64,000 nt of DNA. Origin: Cristatella mucedo. Lineage: Eukaryota > Bryozoa > Phylactolaemata > Cristatellidae. Positions 1-11,200 of this stretch are shown here, piece after piece. Numbering within the stretch: position 1 is the first letter of the stretch; each line of letters opens with the position of its first letter. The stretch is from NCBI GenBank assembly GCA_009760855.2, contig WPIO01000023.1:428501-492500 (forward strand), in the 5' to 3' direction. The notes beneath the pieces were generated by a model, which did not search any database, was not told the origin of the DNA, and worked only from the letters and a program-made list of their open reading frames with translations. The position numbers and the translations under genes were made by a program.

Positions 1-317
1 TGCTTGGCACTAATTTGATATATCAACAGGACAATGATCTGAAACATGCTGCCAAAGTTGTGCTGCCATTTCTCGACAGGTCCCCTCATGTGACACACTT
101 GCAGTGGCCGAGTCAGAGCCCAGACCTTAACCCGATTGGACATCTGTGAGACGAGGTTCAGTGTCGGCTGAGAGCTCTAGACACTAACACAAGATTTCCG
201 GCCGAATTATGGGACAAATTGCAAGCAGTTCTGCATGCAATACCATCAGCTGACGTAACTATGAAACTCGTCGAGTCCATGCCAGCTCAAATAGCAGAAG
301 TGGTTACTAATTGGTGA
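1..317 (+). mobile_element. Tc1/mariner transposase relic, C-terminal part
   Basis: Reads [34 protein letters not shown], then a TGA, ending LVESMPAQIAEVVTNW. These are the second catalytic Asp block (QQDNDPKH), the SPDLNPIE block and the C-terminal SMPxR block of Tc1 transposases. One in-frame stop and Gly in place of the third catalytic Glu show it is dead. The 5' part lies outside the window. Confidence 0.88.
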
Positions 318-500
318 GCCGTGATGGCACACTAGATAAGGTGGTTGCTTTTCACGACCTCGGTCCCGATGTCGTGGGTTCGAATCCTGTGGTGGACGAT
401 CCATTAACACGACTGCAAGCTGTGGTCATAGCCATAAAGGCTCTTCTGTCGTTATACAAAAGAGGCTGTTAAATAAGCTAGTATTTATTTATTTAATCGG
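303..500 (+). repeat. SINE-A copy (tRNA-derived)
   Basis: Begins at a tRNA-like A-box region (gatggcacactagataagg) and has the B box GGTTCGAATCC. It continues through the body shared by other copies (gccataaaggctcttctgtcg) to the end gaggctgttaaataagcta. It directly abuts the Tc1 relic. Related copies occur throughout the window on both strands. Confidence 0.8.
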
Positions 501-2147
501 GAGGGGCCACATCCTACTAGATTTAGTTTCTACTGCCCATGCTTCGGTTTTCGTGTTAAGAGAATTGTGTTGGAAAAAGTTTTGGACTGTTTAGTTTACT
601 TTGACATAAAACAGGGGGACTTTAAAGCTGTCTACAGCAATAGTCGACCAGGCAGCCGTAGTTGGATTGGGTGCAGCAAAACTTATGGCTGCTAATGTAG
701 GTACCGAAGATCGATTAGGCAAGAGTTTGGTAGTGGCTGGCTCGTTTGTTGGTCAGCTGCTGCTCGAAGCATTCGGCAGGATAGAGTAGGGCGATTATGT
801 GCTAGCTAAGCAGGCAGATGTTTCATTTTCTATCTGGTATCTCCATTTGGGCGCGTGCCTGCGAAAGTGCGTAGCGTGGAACCACATGACCGCATGCTTT
901 CTTGCTCGAGGGCCTACTGAATGAGAACGCGAGTCGCCTTCGCGAGAGCATAGTCATACACTTGGGCTTAGTGATGTGCCCAATAGCCATTTGTGATCGA
1001 AGGGCCGTGCATTTCGGACTTTATTTCGGTAAGGGTTGGGTGTTTAAATAGTACCACCAGTTAGGGTACTAGACAAGCCCTTTGGCATGATTCAATGTGC
1101 ACATTCTCGGCGCCACGAGAGGCTGCTGCTGCCAGACGCCCCTCACAGCTGCTCAGTGCCTGTAGTTCTGAACTTTGAATTTGCTCCGGCAATCACCGGT
1201 GCAGTTGCTAGGCTGTCACCAAGTGTGTGCATCCCGTGTACTCGTGTTGACTACAGCTCTGCAGTGTTTGAAGAATTTGAGAATTCTAATTCTGAATCTC
1301 TGCTGGATAGCTGGTCACAAGCATTTGGAGTCAAAACGAGATGTAACCTCATGCCACACGTGCAGTGTCGTGTGCCCTGGCTCTCGGCTCATTCTTGTTA
1401 TCTGTCAACGGCTCGCATTGGCCAGTCTTTAGCATCTAGTCTTCGGTCGGTGTTGTCCCTCTGTTCGTCCACGTCGGGCCCTACAGTGTTTGCTGCCACG
1501 ATACTGCTGGGCATATCTCAGCTGGCAGCACCATGCCATTGCCTTGGCTATTAATTATTGTATGCAATTGCTTGCCTAGGGTTTGTGGTTAGTTTTTGCT
1601 GTTGAGATGGCATTCCTGATCGATGTTAATCATCTTTGCTAGTGAGTACCAACCTCTTGGCACTTTTGCCTTTGGACTTACCCCCTTTCTACGCTCTTCG
1701 AACTGCATCCCATCTACGGATGATAGTTTTTATAATAATCTCAACCTCGGTGAGCGTGCTTTTTATCGATTTAATGGGTGATTTGGCTCTTGTTTCTTGT
1801 TTCGAAGTTAGTTTGTTAACTTCCCAGGACGACATTGCTTGTTCTTTCTTTCCTTTACAACGATATCCATTTATGACGTGCAACGTTGGGCAATCCGGAT
1901 GACTTCGACTAAAAAAGGAGACTTTTCAGGCTTGAATCAGTGTGCATACTATGTGTACTTGCAAGGAATCTTTATTTCAAGCTCTTAAATGCAGCTTGTT
2001 GCAGTGTGTTCAGCCATACCTATAATTGTGTTCATCTGCTTGCATTGCTCGATCATCCCTAATGAGGTGACGGCCATTTCTCTGCTGGTATCCCATTGTT
2101 ATCGTGGAGCAAGTACGGTATGTGCAATTTCTGTGTTCTTGGGACAG
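500..2147. other. Intron sequence, no feature recognised
   Basis: Presumed PPP6R intron. I looked for the missing SAPS exon that should end in a motif like RKxEQ and found none. Open frames at 1087-1554 and 1175-1432 have no family resemblance and no suitable splice sites. Confidence 0.4.
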
Positions 2148-2285
2148 ATGTACGAGTACCTAAAAAGCAAAAAGGATTTCGTGCACCGGCTTCTACAGCA
2201 CATTGGTACGTCTGCAATCATGGATCTTCTGCTGAGACTAATGACTTGTGTTGACCCCCCTGAGGCTAAGACCAAGGTCTTGCAG
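2148..2285 (+). CDS. PPP6R: PPP6R exon a (first in window)
   Basis: Forty-six codons between a ...tcttgggacag acceptor and a gtagcc donor, phase 0 at both ends. It encodes [17 protein letters not shown], then [17 protein letters not shown] and [12 protein letters not shown], the most conserved stretch of the SAPS domain. The leading Met is internal in the family (human has Ile here), so it is not the start codon. Earlier exons are not visible in 1-2147. Confidence 0.95.
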
Positions 2286-5200
2286 GTAGCCAGCAAGAAG
2301 CAAGTGCACCGTGTGTCAGCTGTCGCTTAGCTGCCTATGTTATAAGGCTTGCAGCGTGCACACACAATTGTATGCAGCTCATGGAGTGTGGCTCGCTTGC
2401 GCTCTTGCAGTGGCTTTGTGAGGAGCAGCTGATCGAGAAGCTGGTCGCTCTAATTGGTGCCGATGCAGAAGAAAGTGTAAGTTGCACTTTCCAGCACAGT
2501 GCATTGTGCCTGGCGACAGCCCGTCTTCACTCCTTGTCAAAGAACGATCCGGTCTCAACTGCTTGGCCAGTGCCGTGAGGGAGCCCGGTTCCCCCAGCAT
2601 TTTATTTTGTTAGGCTTACGATTTCGGATGGATTTTTTCGACAATGGTACTTTGATCAACCAGTGTATGCAACAGAAAAATAACGAGAGAACTCGTCTTT
2701 GTCCCTCAACTCAGTTAAAATTGACAAGTTTCCCCATTTTACAGCACCTTAAAAATGGCTGTATTGTCCATTTTCTGAGGTACTTGGACATATTCAGTAG
2801 AATGAAAGCAACAGTACACCGGGTGTGGTCATTTCTTGGCCTCACCTATCGCCAATTCGCAGGCCTAGGACCATCTGGTTGACTGACTTCAAGGAAGGGC
2901 CAACTGTGGGCTTTGGGCCAAACGAGACTTAGCAGTGGTCCCACTGCTCTTTAGTTTTGATTTGTTGAGGGCTCGGTGATGTACAACGTGAAGAAGATAG
3001 CTACGAACGGTATCATCGATAACACAAGGAGACCTGACCGTCCATATGTCACTAGGCTCGCTAGGACAGACTGATAAAGAGTGAAACTTTAGGCACCATT
3101 TCACCCCTGCAAGGGTTCATGCTCAAAGCCTCCAGGCTGCTACTGAGAAGCAAGTTGGTTGGGGTACGATTAGGTGTCGACTAGATAAAGAAAGTTCATT
3201 TGCTCTGAACGTAAAAAAAGAAGCCATTTCTGCCTGTCACGCACAAAGTGGCTCGTTTGGAGTGGGCTAGGGTAAGAGCACACTGGAACAGTGGAGACTG
3301 GAGCAAAATAAAATGGGACGATGATAGTAAATTCATCGTTTTTGGTAACTGCAGATAGTACGTGTGCTATTGCGCCAGAGGTTTCAATGATAATAATAAT
3401 AATAATGCACTTGATAAAGCGCCCTCAGAGAACTTAATCTCTTTCTAGGCGCTTGAGGATAATTTCCTTAAGGCGATAAATAAATAAATAAATACACACA
3501 AACACACACACACATCCATATACATGCATACACACACATGTATGAAATATAGTGGCAAAGGAGTCATGGTCTACGGTTGCTTCTGTACCAGATAGCTGGC
3601 AACATGACACAAGACGTTTATTTAGAACTATACCAGAACGTTGCAGTACCCTAGTACAATAAGCCTTCGTGGAGATAATTTCTTTTCGACCAGGGCAATG
3701 AGCTTAAAAAGCATGCGCCTAAGCATAATCAATATTTTTTGCTACTGCTGCTGAATTTAGCTTAGGGCCATTATGCTAACAGAGAGGCCTAGTCAATCTC
3801 CAACCCCGAATCCCGCCGAGTATCTGAGCTAAAATGGATAGAAAGCCCAGAGCTCAGATGGGTGGTTTCACATCTAAAGAATCGCCTTTCTCAAGTTTGC
3901 AGTACTCACTGAGAACGATAAGGCCAGATGTTTGCAAAGGCTTAGTTTGCTCTATGCCGGAGGTGCTTGAACAGGTTATTGCTTGTCAGCATCTTGTAAC
4001 TTAATTTTAGTTGTACAAATTAATATTCTTGCACTAAAACTGCTTAACGTTAGCTTATTTTATGTACTGCTCATTATAGCAGCAGGTTGCTGTAACTTTT
4101 TTATACCAAAATTGGAAGAACTTTATGAGCTTGGTGGCCATTTTAGGTGGCCATGCCGATATTTTTGCACTCGTGTTTATGTATATACAATATATAACCC
4201 TCTTTCTTGTGTTCTTGTTCCTTTATAGTGTATTTAAAGTGAATCATGCTGACATCTTAGTTTGTTTTAGACCTCATTTTGACGATAGTGTGCTCTACCT
4301 CAAGTATCGCATTCATTGGCAAGCGGTCTTTGCAGCTATTTGCACACCACGTGAAGCGTGCGATCTTATGCGGTCTAGGGGCATGAAAAGACTGGAACTT
4401 CCATTGTAGAAGCATTGCAATGCTTCACTGCTACTGTGCGATATTGTCCGAATGGGGCGTGAACAGCTGGCAGCCGAGGATTACACGGTCGACCCACTCT
4501 TGGACAGAATCGAATGGTACGACAGTCAGCGTTTTGCACCATCCAGCTGCTTCGGCTGCTATGTGTGCCTCAGCCATTTATGGGCACGAGCGGGTGCCAG
4601 CAAAATGTGCTCAAGCACTGTGCTCGTGCGAGCATGAGCTGCACTTGTCAGCACTGTCGTGTGCCTGGCGACTGCCCACATCATTGTGACCAGATGTGTT
4701 CGTGTGCATGTAGCTTGCGCTTACGAAAGGTTCTTGATGCCTCGAGTATGACTGGCTGGTGTTCGTGCATTCATGTCTCTGTGTATGCGCTTAAGATTAA
4801 GCTGATGCCACTGAGGTCTTTTGATTCAACCTTTAGCACTGAGGTGGTGTATGACTGACCATCAGAGTTGTTTAACCGAGTAGGCCTCGCCTTTGCTAAA
4901 AGTAGTCCGCGGCCAGGAGAACGAACCTTTCGTCAAGAACCGGGCATCATTCATCGGCTTTTTGCTTCACACAATCAAGAATGCGAATTCGTCGATTGCC
5001 AGTGCTATAGTTGGATGAGCTGCAAGGAATCTGTTAGCCCAGCAGAGGTAAATAGGGTGACTCGCAAGGTTTGAGTATGGTAGGGTAAACGGTGCTACGC
5101 TGGGCAAGGTCCTACCAGTCCTACCATCCTTAGTGAAAGACTCGCCAAGACGTCTTTACTTTGCCTTTCCGCAGCAGTTTAGCCAGCCAAGTAGCCTTGG

Positions 5201-8200
5201 CATCAAGCATCCCCATAGAAGTGATGCCATACAAGAACACCAGCTGGCATGCATAGCGGCTTTGGCATTTGGCAATTGGTGCCTGACCGGCAGGGGCATA
5301 GCCAGAAACGTTTTTACGGGCCTAAGTATTTAGGGCTCGAACCTGGACCAAGCCAGAAGCAGCCAACGATTGTGTGCCCTTGCGTGACCTAATAGGCCGG
5401 GCTTGCTCGGGCAGAGCTGTGTATGCAAATAGCTCCCTACCGGATGCAGGAGTGTTGTGGGGAGCATGTAGGGTGGCACAGTCACCCCCGTCTTTCAATT
5501 GGTGGGCTGGCTGCACGGTCGAAGCACAGTGTACCCACGAGCTGCCACTAGCAAGGTGTCTGGGAATCAGGTGCCGTTGTTTGCTGGCTCCAAAAGTTGA
5601 AGCAATTTTATGCGTACATTTACGATGTATAGATACTCACTACTACAGTATATATGTTTGCCATTTAATTGGGTATTCTTTCAGCCTCCCTAGTCCTAGC
5701 TTAGGGGTGAAGTGGTTTTGTTTCACGATCCAGGTTGTGGGTTCGAAACCTGCTGCGGGCAATTCTTTATTGACTACTGCAAGAGGGATGATAGCCGCTA
5801 TGGCTCTTCTGCCCCTATGTAAATGAGACTTATTGAATCAGCTTACCTTTACTGTGTTTTACTTTTTCTTTTGCTTTACCTTTTTTTACGTCTTGGTACA
5901 ACACTGCTTGGGCCAATTTGTTTCTCCTGAGATGCTATACACTGATCATGAAATTGATCCAGTTCAACCATGGCTAAATGCAGGATACAGTGTGTTGTCT
6001 CCACGCTGCGTGAATGGTCTCTCCATTTGAGCCATGCTGTAGCCTCCCGTCTTTAGTGCTTCTATATGAACTCGTTGCAGTGACACGACGATAGCAGCCC
6101 TTCTTGACAATTTGGTTCGAGGCTGCCACTGTGAGTCGGTTGTCACCAGTGGTCTGGCGATTGTGCAGACAATAGTTGAATTCCGTCGACAGATGTGAGT
6201 AGTTGCATGTATTGTTGCTTTAGCGCCAATGTGTACTGCTGTAAGCAATTGTGCCGACGATATGTTTTTGCCTCCCACCACCCTCCCACTGGCTGCACCT
6301 TGTTGGAATGCGAAGATTTTTCCCGGTGCGGTCTTGGCTGCCAGCCTTTTCCCCCATACGTTTTTGCTGTGGGCGGCGAGGTCTGGCGTGCTAAGTTTGC
6401 TATGCCTCTGCACCTTTTGCTCATCTTTTTCTGTCATCAAGGCCAGAGGGCGCCAACGAACCGCTGCCTGCCCGGGAAGTTGAGCGCATCAATCGAGCCG
6501 TTGACATGGCCGTGGCAGCTGTCGAACCTCGGCTTAAGGATCTTCTAAGAATTCTCCACGAGCCACCGAAGGTATTGCTGAAAAAACAGCTGTTATGTGT
6601 TCGTCAACTGCATCCTGTAAATAGTGTCTGCTCTTATTGCATAGCGAATTGGCTGCCAAAGCTCGCTCCGCACTCTGAGCCTCTGCAGCTCATCGGCGTG
6701 AGCGTTACTGCACTCGGCCTCCTAGTCGAACAGTGTGCTGCCATGTGGCTTGGTTCTAGGCCATGCTTCTTTATTCTGCACCACCTTCGACTCGAAGTGT
6801 CGTACCCTCGATCCTAGTGCACTGCTTGCAATGACCGTGCTGCACTGGCACCTTCGGGTGTAGAGCATGTTTATACCCGTTAGCAGCGTCACGTGCTCCG
6901 TGCATGCATGTCTACGCACGCTGCAGCGTGACCCTGCAACGTGACCGCAGTGTAAGTTCAGACCAAACCAGCTTTGCTGTATTCTAGAAGAAGTAGCAAA
7001 CCGTGCGAGTCTGCAATCGCAGTTTTGCCAGCTTGCGGCGTAGTGTAATTTTGCCGACTTTTGCGGTTCGTCTATCTCACAAAGCAACCTCATTTTGTAT
7101 CCCTAGCAATTCTACTTGGCCATGGACACGACGATAGGACGTTTGTCTCTACCGTTTGGAAACACTCGGCTGCAAGTGACTCGTCTGCTCACCTCGCTGT
7201 TGGCCCTGAAGAAGCCAGAGCTGCACGCTCAGTTTGCCAAACTGGGCATCGTCAACACACTGCTCGTAGGCGTTTGCTGCCAGCCTGCGGTGGTGTGACT
7301 CACGCTGCGCCGAGCTGCCGCCATCATGCCACCGAAGGCGTGCAAGATTGCGTTTCGAATCGACTGTCCTCATCGTAAAATGTCTGTTTTGTTCGTCCTT
7401 CTCCCATCACGTCACTAACCTTCGCGTATATCCGCTCGCCGTTCCTTCTTTATCTCTTGCTTTCTATATCTCCTGGTGTCTTTCTTTAATCTCATTTTCG
7501 ATCGTGTTTCCTTTGCAGCAACTGTAAAGTGCCTAGAAGATTTCGAGATTGAGTTCTCTGAGGGTGCTTTATCAAGTGTATTATTATTTTTATTATTATT
7601 ATTATTATTTTGACACTACGGCTGATCGTTGAAACTATTGTCTGGGCCTAATGGGTGGCTTCTTTTGGGGTGATCAACTGCACCTAATTTCTTTTTACAT
7701 AGAACTTCTTCTTCGAGTATCACTGGAATAACTTCTTGCATAGTCAAGTCGTCACTTGCATCCGCAACATACTGACACCGGACTCAGCAGGAAACGAGCC
7801 TGCTGCCGCTACCGATGCAGCGCCCGGCGATGCTCCGGCTGTGCTGCAGACCAGGGAGCCGGTCCAACTTGCCGAGCACGTAAGTCGAGCACGGTCGGCT
7901 GGTTTCGGCAGAGGCTGCACTTTCAGATTCAGTTCGCTGCCCCATCATGCATGCATCCGCTCATTTACTTGGTGGCATGACTGGCTGTGAGAGTCAATTG
8001 GAGTGTTTGCAGAGACTGCTTGCATCATTCGTCTGCTCAGGCCATTCCTGCATTTGTTCCTTTTTTTTCTTGACTTATTTTTCGCGAATGTGCGTTGTAG
8101 CTCTTTAGTGACTGCCGGTTGGTGCAGAGAATTGTTGATGCTTGGGATGCGAACACTGAGCCTCAGTAAGTATTGTGGTTAGCGAAACTTTGAATTGAGC

Positions 8201-11200
8201 ATGCTTGATGTCCCGTTAGATGCTGTGCTGTTAGCATTGACCTACTGCGACTTGGCGAGTCGAATTAGATTGTGCAGGTGGCCGCTGTCGAGAAGCCTCT
8301 CCAGCTGTGGCTTTTTTCTGTCCGTTTGCATCTTGACGGCTGCGTTAGCCCACAGGAATGATCGAATGATTTTTCGCTCACCTTAGTGCGGTGGCAGCTA
8401 GCTCGACACACTTGATAGCCGCCCTGAGCGAGCTAGCATTGCCTACAGTCGCAGTTACACAGGGCGTGCTTGGCTAGCAAATGGTAGTGGCACCAGCTTC
8501 TGTACCAGCCCACGGTTCCCCCTCCTTTCCTCAAAGAGGGGTATCGGCCAGTCAAGGCACAGGGGCTTGCTGCTGGTAATGTGTTGGCACTAGGGCACAC
8601 TAAGACGTCTGTATGGATTCTATCTTCTCTGAGGATATCTCTACTTGCAGTGGAGTTTCTTCAGTTTTGTGTACTCGAAGTGGAGTTAATTCTCAGCCGT
8701 GCCTAGGACTGGACCCTTTGCCCATTCACCACGGCGCGTCCATACGACCCTTTAGTGCCAAGTTTGGCACTTTTAAATACGATATCGTTGTTGTGTTTGG
8801 TAGGTGTTAAATGCTGAGTAGTGGTAAAAAAAATACGAACTGGCTGGAGAGATTGGTGAAGCGCACCGATCCTTAAATGAGGGGTTGCAGAGGGACTGAC
8901 AGGGACAGATGCGTTTATTGGGAAATAGTTTTTATAGGTTGGCCTGAGCAAGAGAATGAAGGGACCTAAAAGTAAGTGACAAAACCTTGAAGTCGATGTG
9001 GTGCTTGATGGGGAACCACTGCACTGTGGGTGAGAAGTGTTGTAACGTGACAACTGCAACGTTCATGTAGCTAGCTAGGCAAGCCTAGCTGCCGAGTTGA
9101 GAACCAACTGCCAGCGTGCCCAGGTCGGAAGAACTGTACAGGTCGGAAGAACTACACCTAGTGAGTTTCAGAAGATTAGGTGGAATGTCACAAATTGAAT
9201 CACCAGCTTGGCTGTGGTATCCTTGTCAAAGCAGGCCCGAATTTTTGCAATGTTATCTAGTTGAAATTAGGCACACTTGACTGTAGAGCTGATGTGGTTA
9301 TCTAGTGAAGGGTCATTGTGGAGCAGGACACCCAGATTGCACGAAGATGTTATGGGAGATATGCTGGCTCATTTTGAGGGTTAGGCTTTCACTACCTTAT
9401 GAGTGGCACTAGGTTTTTTCATAATCAGTAAGTTGGTTTATCGTCATTCGATTTGAGAAATTGTGCTACCATCCATGTAGGAATGTCAGCATACATGCTG
9501 CTAGGGAGCTGAGGAGTTGGCATGCTGAAAGGCATGGCGGCTCTTAAAGTAAAAGTACTGCTGTGTGTAATTTGCATTGCAATGAAGGCCCAGACTGTTG
9601 AGTCTGGCGATTGCAGTGGGAAGATGAAGAGTATTCTTTGTGAAAAGAATGAACCTACAACAAATTCCTATGGTGCCTCATACTTACCAACACTAATACT
9701 AATAATACTAATAATGCCTTTGATATAGTGCCCTCAGAGAACTCAATATCTTTCTAGGCACTTTACATTTGCTGATACCCCATACTTAGGCTCACCAATG
9801 CTGTATTGAATGCTGCCGAGAGATCCATCACAGCTAACAGCAAGTCTCTACTTAAATTAATACCTTTGAGAAGGTCTGTGTATATATTTACAGCAGTGCT
9901 GGCTCTCTGGAGAGATTAGTTCTAAAACCCGACTATAACTTACTTTCTAGGTTGGAAGTTCTGATAAAAGAGTTTTTAGGGAGCCTGCCGCAACGAGTTC
10001 CAGTGTCTTTGGCAGGAACAGCAATTGAGACTGAGCGTGCATTGCTGAAGTTCTCCTGGTCAAGTGCTGACGTATAAACGACTGCCGTATGCCGTTAATG
10101 TACCAACAAGCGATCTAACTAGAACATCTTCTTAAACCTAGCAGATGAATTCCGAGATAAAGTCGGTAGTGGCAGGCTTGAAGATCGACATTGATTTGAA
10201 ACAGGGAACGGATAGTACCAACGATAGATAGATGCTAGTAGCCACCGACGAGACTGTAGCTATCCAGCGTTAGGGCTGCTCCGAGGTGAAATGCATGGCG
10301 TTGATTCGGCGTAGGGTTTTCTTTTTTCTTTTTCAATTTTGTCATTTGCCATCTTGGTTAATTGTCTTTGGTTGCCAGGTTGACCGTTGTCTGTAGCCAG
10401 TATGGCAGCTGGAAAATGGTGTTGCAGCCACCTTTAATTGCATGACTTGAAGGCACATTTCTGCTCTTTTAGAAACGTTGCTGGTGGTTAGATTTTGAGC
10501 GCTCTGGGAGATTATCTCTGTCCTGTGTGCACTCTAACGGCGGGTCTTTTATAGCTGACCGTTTTTCTCGTTGCATATTAAGGCTTGGAATCGGCGGACA
10601 ACGAAAAGCTTACATGGGCCACCTTATCATCCTGGCTAACGACGTCGTAACGGCTGCCGACAAAGGTCCTTATTCGACTATAATAAAAGATCTGATAGCT
10701 GGTATGTTCTGATGATCCGTGGTGTGCTTTCATAGTGCATTACATGCTGTTTTCGATGATGCACGCCCCTGCTGCCCCGATGTTTGCGCTCTAGCCAGGC
10801 CACCCGCTTACGAGCGACCTTCTTTGCCTCCCACACACAGGCCTGCTTGGAGCGTTATCCATTGAGCTTTCCCCTTGCCGGAAGTGACTGGTGTTTACCC
10901 CAGTGGCACCATATGAAAGTGCCGATCGGCTATGCTTAAGAGCTGGGGCCGAGCGCAAAGCCGTGCACATTGTGATGCCGGTCTTTTCATATCGCTTGTC
11001 AGATCATGGACCCCTCCAAATACTGGAGTCACTTGCTGCTCTCTAGAGGGGTCATGTAATTTGCTTCATCTTGATGTTCGCGTGGGGCATTGCTTACTCT
11101 GGCAGTGCTTGGATTACTGATCAAGGCACCGTGCGGGTCATTCCTTGCACCAGATGTGCGGCCTTTCCGCTGCTGCACAAGCTCAGGTGACGTTGAAGAC

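Noticed and set aside
2499-2578. Continuation of PPP6R directly after exon b
   Set aside because: The frame after 2476 does not match the family, whereas 4410-4516 matches residue by residue and is in phase.
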